Positions 10,295 through 19,079 of a stretch of DNA of 64,000 nt are shown here, piece after piece (position 1 is the stretch's first letter; each line of letters begins with the position of its first letter). Source of the stretch: Clavelina lepadiformis (Eukaryota; Chordata; Ascidiacea; Aplousobranchia; Clavelinidae); assembly GCF_947623445.1 (NCBI RefSeq), contig NC_135245.1, positions 6,207,501 to 6,271,500 of the forward strand, in the 5' to 3' direction. The position numbers and the translations under genes are program-made. The notes beneath the pieces are model-generated. The model was not told the origin of the DNA, did no database searches, and saw nothing but the letters and a program-made list of their open reading frames with translations.

Positions 10295-10556
10295 TACATT
10301 CGCATACCTAAAGAAAGCTATTACATCATATATTAATGCCACTCAGTCGATGTTTCTTTTCAAAGTTTTAGTTAAATGTAAGGTTCTGAGAATTTAAAAG
10401 TGTCAGGGCCTCTTCAAAGCAATTCATTTAATACCACAAAATTTGCAAATTTGAAAAAAAAGGTTTCAACTTCTGCTTACGATGGTTGAGTTTTAGAAAC
10501 GAAAAAGTTTCCCAGAGTTGTTTGGTTACACATTTTATTAAAAAACAAAATGGAAC

Positions 10557-10628
10557 AGGTCTCACCGAGATTTGAGCTCGGATCGCAGAATTCAGAGTCC
10601 TGAGTGCTAACCGTTACACCATGAGACC
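10557..10628 (-). tRNA. tRNA-Gln(CUG)
   Basis: T-arm change tttgagctcg and agaattc in the anticodon stem. Confidence 0.75.
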
Positions 10629-10712
10629 GACGAGACAACATTTTATATTGTTGAAATTAAGATACTCTTTTATGTTATTAAGAAGCTGTCAAAATATGTA
10701 GCTTGTTATACA

Positions 10713-10803
10713 GTCTTCGAACCGGATTCGAACCAGTGACCTATGGATTTCTGACTGATATTTCCACTACAGTCCACCGCTCTACCAACTGAGCTATCGA
10801 AGG
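10713..10803 (-). tRNA. tRNA-Tyr(GUA)
   Basis: 3' end gtcttcg changes the discriminator and the first pair; no T4 downstream. Confidence 0.75.
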
Positions 10804-11064
10804 CACATTCGCAAATCTACAGAAACATTTTAAACGATATAGTAATGCCACTCAATTCAAGTTTCTTTTCAAAGTTTTGGTTAAATGTAAGGTTCTAAGA
10901 ATTTAATATTATCAGAGCCTCTTTAAAGCAATTTATTTAATACCACAAAATTTTGCAAATTTCAAAAAAGCTTTCAACTTCTGCTTACGATGGTTGAGTT
11001 TTAGAAATGAAAAAGTGTCCCAGAGTTGTTTGGTTACACATTTCATTAAATAACAAAAAGGAAC

Positions 11065-11136
11065 AGGTCTCACCGAGATTTGAACTCGGATCGCAGGATT
11101 CAGAGTCCTGAGTGCTAACCGTTACACCATGAGACC
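11065..11136 (-). tRNA. tRNA-Gln(CUG)
   Basis: Consensus copy. Confidence 0.92.
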
Positions 11137-11221
11137 GACAAAACAACATTTTATATTGTTGAAATTCACATACTCTTTTATGTTATTAAGAAGCTGTCAA
11201 CATATGTAGCTTGACAAAAAA

Positions 11222-11312
11222 TCCTTCAAACAGGATTCGAACCAGTGACCTATGGATTTCTTACTGATATTTCCATTACAGTCCACCGCTCTACCAACTG
11301 AGCTATCGAAGG
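11222..11312 (-). tRNA. tRNA-Tyr(GUA)
   Basis: Subtype ccttcaaacagg with intron ttactg, the same type as the LINE-split gene; A37; T6 terminator. Confidence 0.8.
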
Positions 11313-11577
11313 CACATTCGCAAACCTACAGAAAGCTTTTACATGATATATAAAATGCCAATCAATCGAAGTTTTTTTTCAAAGTTTTGGTTAAATGTAA
11401 GGTTATAAGAATTTAAAAGTGTCAGAGCTTCTTTAAAGCAATTCATTTAACACCACAAAATTTTGCAAATTTCAAAAAAAAGGTTTCAACTTCTGCTTAC
11501 GATGGTTGAGCTTTAGAAACGAAAAAGTTTCCCAGAGTTTGTTTGATTACACATTTTATTAAATAACAAAAAGAAAC

Positions 11578-11649
11578 AGGTCTCACCGAGATTTGAACTC
11601 GGATCGCAGGATTCAAAGTCCTGAGTGCTAACCGTTACACCATGAGACC
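11578..11649 (-). tRNA. tRNA-Gln(UUG)
   Basis: TTG; consensus. Confidence 0.9.
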
Positions 11650-11734
11650 GACGAGACAATCTTTTATATTGTTGAAATTGACATACTCTTTTATGTTATT
11701 AAGAAGCTGTCAAAATATGTAGCTTGACAAGAAA

Positions 11735-11825
11735 TCCTTCGTACCGGATTCGAACCAGTGACCTATGGATTTCTGACTGATATTCCCACTACAGTCCACC
11801 GCTCTACCAACTGAGCTATCGAAGG
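11735..11825 (-). tRNA. tRNA-Tyr(GUA)
   Basis: Acceptor base change ccttcgtacc; no T4 downstream. Confidence 0.78.
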
Positions 11826-12090
11826 CACATGCGAACACATACAGATTGTTTTTAAGTGATATTTTAATGCCACTCAATCGAGGTTTCTTTTAAAAATTTT
11901 GGTTAAACGTAAGGTTCTAAGAATTTCATAGTGTCAGAGCCTCTTCAAAGCAATTCATTTAATACCACAAAAATTTGCAAATTTGAAAAAAAAAGGTTTC
12001 AACTTCTGCTTACGATGGTTGAGCTTTAGAAAAGAAAAAGTTTCCCAGAAATGTTTGGTTACACGTTTTATTAAATAACAAAAATGGAAC

Positions 12091-12162
12091 AGGTCTCACC
12101 GATATTTGAACTCGGATCGCAGAATTCAAAGTCCTGAGCGCTAACCGTTACACAATGAGACC
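12091..12162 (-). tRNA. tRNA-Gln(UUG)
   Basis: TTG; gatatttg T-stem, gagcgct and acacaatg changes. Confidence 0.65.
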
Positions 12163-12247
12163 GACGAGACAACTTTTTATATTGTTGAAATTGAGATACT
12201 CTTTTATGTTTTTTCGAAGGTGTCAAAATATATAGCTTGACAAAAAA

Positions 12248-12338
12248 TCCTTCGAACCGGATTCGAACCAATGACCTATGGATTTCTGACTGATATTCCC
12301 ACTACAGTCCACCGCTTCACCAACTGAGCTATCGAAGG
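12248..12338 (-). tRNA. tRNA-Tyr(GUA)
   Basis: D-loop change cgcttcacc; T6 terminator. Confidence 0.78.
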
Positions 12339-12525
12339 AACATTCGCATAACTACAGATTGTTTTTAAATCATATTTTAATGCCACTCAATCGTAGTTTT
12401 TTTTCAAAGTATTGGTTAAATGTAAGGTTCTAAGAACTTGAAAGTGTCAGAGCCTCTTCAAAGCAATTCATTTAATACCACAAAATTTTGCAAATTTCAA
12501 AAAAAGTTTCAACTTCTGCTTACGT

Positions 12526-12546
12526 TACCAATTGAGCTATCGAAGG
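12526..12546 (-). pseudogene. tRNA-Tyr 5' stub, deletion-junction monomer 1
   Basis: Only the acceptor 5' strand and D arm remain, fused to spacer at gcttacg|ttaccaattg. The monomer has lost one Gln and most of one Tyr (about 309 bp), giving a 719-bp Tyr-to-Tyr distance. Confidence 0.85.
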
Positions 12547-12808
12547 CACATTCGCAAATCTACAGAAAGCTTTTAAACCATATTTTAATGCCACTCAATC
12601 GAAGTTTCTTTTCAAAGTATTGGTTAAATGTAAGGTTCTAAGAATTTAAAAGTGTCAGAGCCTCTTTAATGCAATTCATTTAATACCACAAAATTTGCAA
12701 ATTAAAAAAAAAAAGTTTCAACTTCTGCTTACGATGGTTGAGCTTTAGAAACGAAAAAGTTTCCCAGAGTTGTTTGGTTACACATTTCATTAAAAAACAA
12801 AATGGAAC

Positions 12809-12880
12809 AGGTCTCACTGAGATTTGAACTCGGATCGCAGGATTCAGAGTCCTGAGTGCTAACCGTTACACCATGAGACC
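12809..12880 (-). tRNA. tRNA-Gln(CUG)
   Basis: One T-stem C-A mismatch; last gene before the LINE. Confidence 0.8.
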
Positions 12881-12966
12881 AACAAAACAACATTTTATAT
12901 TGTTGAAATTCACATACTCTTTTATGTTATTAAGAAGCTGTAAACATATGTAGCTTGACAAAAAAT

Positions 12967-13006
12967 CCTTCAAACAGGATTCGAACCAGTGACCTATGGA
13001 TTTCTT
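12967..13006 (-). pseudogene. tRNA-Tyr 3' part, split by LINE
   Basis: 3' exon and intron end of the interrupted gene, subtype ccttcaaacagg. The rest is at 19103-19153. T6 terminator retained. Confidence 0.92.
12984..13006. repeat. LINE target-site duplication, left copy
   Basis: 23 bp identical to 19080-19102, covering the T arm, variable loop and start of the 3' exon of tRNA-Tyr. The last T merges with the poly-T run, so the boundary is uncertain by a base. Confidence 0.85.
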
Positions 13007-13026
13007 TTTTTTTTTTTTTTTTTTTT
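13006..13026 (-). other. LINE poly(A) tail
   Basis: Run of 21 T on the plus strand, i.e. poly(A) at the 3' end of the minus-strand element, directly abutting tRNA-Tyr sequence. This is the expected mark of target-primed reverse transcription. Confidence 0.92.
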
Positions 13027-13139
13027 AACCCTTTCATGGGTTTTAACGCGACAATGCACGATCAATACACGAAAACATTATTCGATATGCAATACACTTA
13101 TGTACATAAATACTTCTTTTGATATTGTCGCAATCGAAA
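13027..13139 (-). other. LINE 3' UTR
   Basis: About 113 bp between the ORF2 stop and the poly(A) tail. I see no AATAAA signal and no gene. Confidence 0.75.
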
Positions 13140-15779
13140 TTAATTTGAGCACATACTATTCGAAAGGGTTTGTGTTACTGAGTTGTGAACACTTGTCTGG
13201 CGACTTTTCTCTGCGCTATTGCGCGCTTTTGACATTTCTTTTATTCTGTTTATCACCTCTTGATAGAGAAACGGTTCTTGTTCGAAAATCACTTTGTTCC
13301 TAGATAGCCATATGCAGTACCTTGAAATGCTTAACAATAATATTGTTGCATTCAAATTGGTTTCGCAAACACAAAGTTGTTTTAGTGAACTCAAGTCCAA
13401 GGCAATACACATTTGTGGAGAAACTTTCGGCATCAAAGCACCACTGATGTTAAATATTATCACGTTTACATAATCCCATATGGGTTGTATACATACACAA
13501 TCATAAAACACATGATATACATCTTCATCATGAAGGTCACATAATGGGCATCTTGATGTTTTTTGTATACGTGCTATGCGCTCATTAATACATAAGGGTA
13601 GCACATTCCATACCATCTTGTAACCAAAAGTTTTTAAATAATTTGGTAGTACCTTATTGTGAATGCCAGTCCACATGTTTTGCATATTTATGGGGAACAT
13701 AGGTACAAGTACTTGTGCATTTCTCTCGTTTACAATTCTCCTGTAGATTTGTTTGGTTGTCTTTTCAGCAATTTCATCTATGGTAATGCTGTAACGTTTC
13801 AGGATATCTACTACGTTGCTATAATATGACGTGGGTGGTGAAGCATGCAGCACAGAATTATTTACAGGCATTGCCAGCATTTTACACAAAGTAAAGCCAA
13901 TGTAATATTCAAGGAAATACAGCGGTAAGTGTATGCTGTTATTTTTCTTTCGAGCGTTGTAATATTTCTTAACAACTTTTAACTTCAAGATATCTAAATA
14001 CAATGGAATGTCAATAAAGTCGTATCCACCGTTTTCCCTGGTTTTACTTATCGTTTCAATGTTTAATCTTGCACCAGTGCTAAAAACATAATTTTCAACA
14101 ATTTTGCGTACATTTCGGCGTTGCTGAAGCGCAAGATCATACACTCTAGAACCATACACAAAAATGGGCAATAATAGTGTTTTTACAATTAGCGATTTTC
14201 CATCATACGTCGATCTAAATTTTGAGAAATTCGATACCTTCAAACGCATGCTACGCACCTTGTTTTCGAGCCAATCAGTAATTGCCTGAGGTCTACCATA
14301 AGGAACGTTCAAAACATTTATCGAATCGACCCAGGAAAGCGTGGGAAGCTGAGAGTTGTTGCTTTGCTTCTTACCTAGTTTCAAAGCCGTTACTTTACTG
14401 AAGTTCACTTTTATTCCCGTCGCTGTAAGGTATTCACCTAATACAACAAAGGCCTGTGACACCGATTGTTCATCTTGGAGCACCAAGGTTGTATCATCAG
14501 CGTATGCTATAGTTTTCACAACTTTACCGCCTGAAGCTGGTAGATGTAAACCTTGTATATCTGTATTCTTGTTTAAAGCAGTTATAGCCGGCTCCATTGC
14601 TAACAGAAACAAATACAAGCTTGATGGATCTCCTTGCCGTAAACCGCGTTCGACGCGAAAATCTGCCCCTATGTGCCCATTTATCATTACACATGTTTGA
14701 TTATTTATCAGCGTAGTTGTAATCATTTTCGTAAAAATTTCACCAAACCCGAATTTTTTCAGAATTTCAACCAAGAATTCATGGTCGACGCAGTCAAATG
14801 CTTTGTAGATGTCAAGAGATACAATGTATCCATCGGTGTTTCTGTTTTTAATATATTCAATACAGTCTCTAAGCAGCGCTGTTCCATCGTTTATATCTCT
14901 GCCACACACAGCAAACTGCGTGTCATTGATAAGTTTTGGTACTAAGCTTTTCAATCGTAACGTCATCATTTTGCTAAATATTTTATAATCGACATTCAGT
15001 AATGTTATCGGTCGATAATTTTTTATATCAGTCCGTTCGCCTTTCTTAAATATCAGAGTTATCAATCCCCGAGTCAACTCGGCGGGTGGTTGTGATTCAG
15101 CAAAAAACTCTTTCGCTACTTCAATCAGCGTGTCGCCTACAAGGCTCCAAAACGTTTTGTAGAATTCTATGCTTAAGCCATCGAGCCCCGGTGTTTTACC
15201 ATTTTTCATGGATTTAACGGCGAAAAGCATCTCGTCCTTAGTTACTTCTAGATCTAAGGTCTCTGTGGTGTCTCTATCTATTTTTTGTTCAATATCTTGT
15301 AGGAACGCGCTTTGTCTCCGTTTGTCAAGTTTTTGTTTCGAGTATAAGGTTTTATAAAAATCAGTCGCAACGTCTAGTTTTTCTTTCGGCGTGTTTGCTT
15401 CAATGTTTTGATTTGTGCGCAGCGACTCGATGTAGGTCGCTCTATGATGTTCTTTCAGCTTGCGGTAGAAAAACTTTGTCGGGCGATCTCGGTAGTCAAG
15501 TTCATTTGCATGAGCAATTATTCTAAATTTCTTTCGTTTTTCTTTGTGGATAGTAATTAGTTCGGCTTTTGTTTTGCGAAACTCTGTCATGACTTTTTTG
15601 CCTTCATTTAAGTCTTGGCGCAAATCATTGAGGCTTGCGTTTAATTCGTGTTCTCGCTGATTCTTTTTTTGGTGAATTCGCTTCGAGTGTTTCTGCACCA
15701 GTTCTTTTATTCGGTACTTTGTATCAATCCACCAATCGAGTTTATTTTTTGTAAAGAACTTGCAGACTTTTATAATCAT
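13140..15779 (-). CDS. LINE ORF2, reverse transcriptase part
   Basis: 879 codons counted from the first ATG of this frame, which is probably not a real start: the frame continues ORF2 after a +1 shift. The fragment would act in the LINE ribonucleoprotein, copying element RNA at a nicked target. Positions within this frame: a lysine-rich linker to about residue 110, then the finger block KTPGLDG near 195-201, NYRPITLLNVDYKI near 254-267, SLDIYKAFD 321-329 (first catalytic Asp), RGLRQGDP 388-395, catalytic YADD 426-429, a thumb/connection region, and the knuckle C744-C747-H756-C761. No RNase H domain is seen. It ends TGC TCA AAT TAA. Catalytic residues are intact. Confidence 0.92.
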   Translation of the reverse strand: MIIKVCKFFTKNKLDWWIDTKYRIKELVQKHSKRIHQKKNQREHELNASLNDLRQDLNEGKKVMTEFRKTKAELITIHKEKRKKFRIIAHANELDYRDRPTKFFYRKLKEHHRATYIESLRTNQNIEANTPKEKLDVATDFYKTLYSKQKLDKRRQSAFLQDIEQKIDRDTTETLDLEVTKDEMLFAVKSMKNGKTPGLDGLSIEFYKTFWSLVGDTLIEVAKEFFAESQPPAELTRGLITLIFKKGERTDIKNYRPITLLNVDYKIFSKMMTLRLKSLVPKLINDTQFAVCGRDINDGTALLRDCIEYIKNRNTDGYIVSLDIYKAFDCVDHEFLVEILKKFGFGEIFTKMITTTLINNQTCVMINGHIGADFRVERGLRQGDPSSLYLFLLAMEPAITALNKNTDIQGLHLPASGGKVVKTIAYADDTTLVLQDEQSVSQAFVVLGEYLTATGIKVNFSKVTALKLGKKQSNNSQLPTLSWVDSINVLNVPYGRPQAITDWLENKVRSMRLKVSNFSKFRSTYDGKSLIVKTLLLPIFVYGSRVYDLALQQRRNVRKIVENYVFSTGARLNIETISKTRENGGYDFIDIPLYLDILKLKVVKKYYNARKKNNSIHLPLYFLEYYIGFTLCKMLAMPVNNSVLHASPPTSYYSNVVDILKRYSITIDEIAEKTTKQIYRRIVNERNAQVLVPMFPINMQNMWTGIHNKVLPNYLKTFGYKMVWNVLPLCINERIARIQKTSRCPLCDLHDEDVYHVFYDCVCIQPIWDYVNVIIFNISGALMPKVSPQMCIALDLSSLKQLCVCETNLNATILLLSISRYCIWLSRNKVIFEQEPFLYQEVINRIKEMSKARNSAEKSRQTSVHNSVTQTLSNSMCSN

Positions 15780-16590
15780 GCCAGCTTTCTTTTAATTCTT
15801 GAGTAAGGTCTTCATTTTCGTAAACGGTGACATTGTTTTTCCAGTAGCCATTGCCGTAGCTTCTGGAAATGTTTAATTTGATATCAACGTGAATCGCATC
15901 GTGATCACTTACAGCGCAAGGTTCGATGACATGATTAATGTGCGTGAGCTCGTCTGAACCGTAAAAGCGGTCCAGCCTTGAGTGCGCCTCGTTGCCATGC
16001 CAAGTAAATTCTTTTCCGTTCGGTCGTGATATTCTATAGAGGTCTTTCAATCCGTAGGTTTCGCACAAATCCTTCAGGGACTTCGACTCATACCGTTTAA
16101 CTTGTTGCGCCATAAAGTTATTGCGATCTTTTTGTCGGTCGTCGACGCAGTTGAAATCCCCCGCCAACAGTGTTGGTAATTTACTGTGCACATAAGGATA
16201 TATGCCGTCATAAAACCGATCTTGCGTGTTGCATTCGTTGCCACTTCCGCGTACTGGTGCGTAAACGTTTACAATGTGCATACTTTCGCCAAAAACACTA
16301 ATATCCGTGGCTAATACTCTCCCAAAGTTGTCAAAATTTACGCTTTTAACCTCTATATGCTTGTTATTTATTAGTATAGCCAGGCCTCTTGATTGCGTGT
16401 TTCCTGAATTCCACAGCGCACGCTTACCCCATTCTTTTGTCCACTGTATTTCGTCCCCCGGGCTAGAGTGCGTTTCTTGTAACAAGGCAACGTCAACGTT
16501 TTTGGTGCGTAGCAAGTCATAAACGAAGGCGCGTTTGTCTTGCTTTCGCAATCCATTACAATTAAGACAGAGAATACGTAGAAGAAACAT
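15742..16590 (-). CDS. LINE ORF2, apurinic-like endonuclease part
   Basis: 282-codon open frame opening with MFLLRILCLNCNG. It is an endonuclease/exonuclease/phosphatase-fold domain that nicks target DNA to prime reverse transcription. Visible catalytic and metal-site residues are N12 (LCLNCNG), E39 (LLQET), D145 and N147 (AGDFNC) and the SDH triad 228-230. The first ATG follows the ORF1 stop by 57 bp. The frame ends at TAC AAA AAA TAA, while the reverse transcriptase is open in the +1 frame across the same bases. A 1-bp gain in the A6 run (plus strand 15745-15750) is the simplest explanation; an assembly error or programmed +1 shift is possible. Confidence 0.92.
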   Translation of the reverse strand: MFLLRILCLNCNGLRKQDKRAFVYDLLRTKNVDVALLQETHSSPGDEIQWTKEWGKRALWNSGNTQSRGLAILINNKHIEVKSVNFDNFGRVLATDISVFGESMHIVNVYAPVRGSGNECNTQDRFYDGIYPYVHSKLPTLLAGDFNCVDDRQKDRNNFMAQQVKRYESKSLKDLCETYGLKDLYRISRPNGKEFTWHGNEAHSRLDRFYGSDELTHINHVIEPCAVSDHDAIHVDIKLNISRSYGNGYWKNNVTVYENEDLTQELKESWHDYKSLQVLYKK

Positions 16591-16647
16591 AATAAACGAT
16601 AACGTAAGGTATCTAAATCCGGAAAAAACGAATACAATAATTACTAT

Positions 16648-18105
16648 TTAAATATAATCTTTAATCCCTTCAATACTCTCACATGTGTATTTATATCCAC
16701 AATTACAAAAGTATGATTGAGAGGGGCTTATGGCCTTACAAACCACCTCTTCACAGTCACAATGTATAACACACAAATTGCATTCTGTGTTCACACATTT
16801 GCCTTGTGTTCTAATAGGGGGTATTAGGTTGTAGCTCTTACATAAACACTCACACAATGAAGCATTACAGGTTGCACATTCAACAAAGTTCTCACCATAC
16901 TCTGATACATGAGTGTGTGCTTTACAGCAAGATAGGTATTTTAATTCACTTTGACACACATCACAAGGAAAGTCATGCATGTTTCCTTCTGGAATTATCT
17001 GTTTAATTCTGTCATTACAGGTATTTATTACTATATAATCTTCAGGGCATTTACTACATTGCCATTTCCTGCACTCATCCAAGATATGTTCTTCATTGTT
17101 ACATGTTAGACATTTGACTATGTATGTATTATCATTATGGCTAACCTTTGTGCAGGGCTCCTCCGATGCCTCATCTGGAGAGGATCTTTTCCTGTCACTC
17201 CTCCTCTCAGTATTATTTTCTATTGAGTTGTCTTCATTCATATGTACTTCTGTTAGATTGTTTTCTGTCATGTCAAACCAGTCCCTAGGTTGTTCTTCCC
17301 CTTTCTTTGTGGTTGCTGTATCAGGTTCATTGCTGTCATTGTTCTTTCCATCTTCAGTATTGTCCTTGTTTGTGTTTATTATAGAATTTTCATGGTTTTC
17401 TTCATTGTGAGTGTGGCCAGGTGATTGGTGTCTAGTGAGAGGGTTTCTATAATAATCTATACCTCTTCTGGGGTTTGGCTGATTGTTCTCTTCCAGTGGG
17501 GGGTATTCAGAGTTATTTTTGGCAGGACAGTTGATGTGTTTGTGTCCTGGTTTGTTGCAGTACTGGCATGTTGCCAACTGTCCATGGTATTTGACTAGTA
17601 GTTCTTCCCCAAGAATATTTAAATAGCTTGGTATTGGTGTTTGATCCAGTTCATCTTTAGCCATTTCCATAATATAAACACCACTGAACAAAGCCTTTGC
17701 ATCTTTTTTTGGGAAACGTTTAATGATTTTACCATGATTTTCTTCTAAGAATGATTTCAAGGCTTCAATAGGAAATGGTGTAGGAATCCAAGATATATGA
17801 ACATATACCTTATCCGGTTCATATAGCTTTAGGTACCAAATTTCTTCAAGATTAAGAAGTTTTTCATGTAAATCCAGAACATGCTCTCTCGACTTGCAGG
17901 TAATATCGATATTGCCACCTTTCTTCTCCACTAGGCCAACGAGTAATTTTAAAGAAAAGTTAATCTTTTCAAAAATTTTCCAAAGATCTTCCCTTTTGGT
18001 ACCATAAGATACTCTAAACGTTAGGCAATTTGGCCTTGCATACTCCATAAGTCTTAACTTCTTCTTGACTTTGTCCGAATAAGAAACGGGTTTACTTTCT
18101 GCCAT
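16648..18105 (-). CDS. LINE ORF1 nucleic-acid-binding protein
   Basis: 485 codons, uninterrupted. The likely role is RNA binding and ribonucleoprotein assembly for the element. Residues about 25-175 look like the RRM-type core of L1/Tx1 ORF1 proteins (inferred from position and pattern). A CCHC zinc knuckle follows: C180, C183, H188, C193. Residues about 200-325 are a polar, Asn/Glu/Asp-rich linker. From about 330 to 480 the protein is very rich in Cys with many CX2C pairs, resembling tandem zinc ribbons but matching no family I can name. The start is the first ATG of the frame, about 110 bp after the embedded tRNA-Tyr fragment. Confidence 0.88.
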   Translation of the reverse strand: MAESKPVSYSDKVKKKLRLMEYARPNCLTFRVSYGTKREDLWKIFEKINFSLKLLVGLVEKKGGNIDITCKSREHVLDLHEKLLNLEEIWYLKLYEPDKVYVHISWIPTPFPIEALKSFLEENHGKIIKRFPKKDAKALFSGVYIMEMAKDELDQTPIPSYLNILGEELLVKYHGQLATCQYCNKPGHKHINCPAKNNSEYPPLEENNQPNPRRGIDYYRNPLTRHQSPGHTHNEENHENSIINTNKDNTEDGKNNDSNEPDTATTKKGEEQPRDWFDMTENNLTEVHMNEDNSIENNTERRSDRKRSSPDEASEEPCTKVSHNDNTYIVKCLTCNNEEHILDECRKWQCSKCPEDYIVINTCNDRIKQIIPEGNMHDFPCDVCQSELKYLSCCKAHTHVSEYGENFVECATCNASLCECLCKSYNLIPPIRTQGKCVNTECNLCVIHCDCEEVVCKAISPSQSYFCNCGYKYTCESIEGIKDYI

Positions 18106-18212
18106 AACTTTCGATGATTCAGAGCACTCAAGTGCAAATATTTAACAATATAAGCCGGCGTAATGGGTGGCTAACCCAAAATATTCAACCAGATTTCCAC
18201 GAGATTGCTTAA
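18106..18212 (-). other. LINE leader between tRNA fragment and ORF1
   Basis: About 107 bp of non-array sequence directly upstream of ORF1. It may be the whole original 5' UTR of an ancestral, shorter element. Confidence 0.5.
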
Positions 18213-18247
18213 CTCCGACTGATATTTCCACTACAGTCCACCGCTCT
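18213..18247 (-). pseudogene. tRNA-Tyr fragment captured inside the LINE
   Basis: 35 bp matching tRNA-Tyr from the D loop through the anticodon and most of the intron, in gene orientation. It stops at the intron end (plus-strand ccgactgat...), within a base or two of the present insertion site. It carries the ccgactg subtype, whereas the interrupted gene is of the ttactg subtype, so it is not displaced flanking sequence from this site. The A box is missing, so it cannot be a functional tRNA. Confidence 0.85.
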
Positions 18248-19079
18248 CAACTTTAACTTTCTTCTACAATACTATGGGAAAAGGATGGTGGTGTATTGGT
18301 TTTAGACTGGCCTAAGCCAAGTCTGACTGTTGACTCCGCTAATGATTGTCTTTGACTCCGTTGCGTTTACTGTCTTATTTGCTTCTTAAATCAACACCAA
18401 CTTCATAAGTTCAAATTGTTATTGTCCGAATAAGTTGTATCGAATTAGGAATATTACACCATGCTTCCAATTCCCATTATCTTAGCAATTACTTCAATTT
18501 ACAGGAATAACTCATAAAGAAGAGAATTTCTCGAGTATGATTAGAGAAGGGAGCGATTTAAATCCAACATTTACTTTTATACTAAAATATTGACCAATCA
18601 GCTTTATGCCAATCAGCCCATAATCACGTGTACAATTCCAATTTCAGCCTTTTTCTCACAAAGAATTCAAATACAGAAAACCACTTGACACACTTAACAA
18701 CGCCACATGTTGGTTTGAAACTACGATTTAATTAAAGATACTAGAAAACAATACCTGCTACCATAAAACCACGTGTCGCATATATTGTACGTTATCTGAA
18801 CGTTTTCAAGTACACTCAAACTTTACGCCGTGAAAACAATGCTATTTGAAACACTTCAATCTGCGTTAAATATGTCGGTTCAGAATTTCTTGTTTGAATA
18901 AGAGATTAACACGATAAATACGTCTGTTTTAACATTTACTTAATTCCAGCCAGAGAAACACACAAAAACCGCTTTTAAAATGCCAATTATAAAACTTGTT
19001 TAATTTGATTATATCCAAACGCCACAATACCATGCGAAAGCGATAGGCAAAGAAAGCCATCTTGGTGTGTAAAGAATCT
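18248..19079 (-). promoter_or_regulatory. LINE distal 5' region, promoter-like
   Basis: About 830 bp of unique sequence, AT-rich, with no open frame of note. On the minus strand a YY1-like core AAGATGGC (19056-19063) lies about 16 nt inside the element's 5' end, similar in placement to the YY1 site of mammalian L1. There are two CCAAT motifs (18594-18598, 18609-18613, plus strand) and two CACGTG E-boxes (18625-18630, 18770-18775). Promoter function is inferred from motifs only. It may be a true 5' UTR or host sequence gained by transduction or template switching. Confidence 0.5.

Larger units (their letters stand above)
1..13006 (-). repeat. Tandem tRNA-Tyr/tRNA-Gln gene array, left part
   Basis: Head-to-tail units of about 510 bp, each with one tRNA-Tyr and one tRNA-Gln on the minus strand. 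In transcription order the layout is Tyr (91 bp with intron), about 90 bp linker, Gln (72 bp), about 260 bp AT-rich spacer. I see no protein-coding potential in the spacers. They share recognisable blocks in every unit (for example acttctgcttacgatggttg on the plus strand) and differ by scattered substitutions and small indels. The array continues beyond the left window edge. Confidence 0.97.
13007..19079 (-). mobile_element. Tx1/L1-group LINE inserted in a tRNA-Tyr gene
   Basis: Non-LTR retrotransposon read on the minus strand. In its own orientation it has a 5' region (19079-18106), ORF1 (18105-16648), a 57-bp gap, ORF2 endonuclease then reverse transcriptase (16590-13140), a short 3' UTR and a poly(A) tail (plus-strand T run 13006-13026). 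The 23-bp stretches 12984-13006 and 19080-19102 are identical and look like the target-site duplication. Assigning it to the Tx1/L1 group rests on the L1-like endonuclease, the LNVDYKI block in the reverse transcriptase and the C-terminal CX2CX8HX4C knuckle. Some Tx1-clade lineages are known to target multicopy RNA genes. ORF1 is open and ORF2 carries one frameshift, so this copy looks young. Confidence 0.93.

Noticed and set aside
13140-13200. RNase H domain at the ORF2 C terminus
   Set aside because: No DEDD-type motif is visible after the CCHC knuckle; the remaining length is too short.
12989-13303. 104-codon plus-strand frame over the poly-T run
   Set aside because: It starts in tRNA-Tyr, translates the LINE tail as poly-Phe and runs antisense to ORF2; an artefact.
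14356-17410. Plus-strand frames of 62-114 codons, and an 88-codon minus-strand frame at 16371-16637, inside the LINE
   Set aside because: Shadows of ORF1 and ORF2 in other frames; no independent support.
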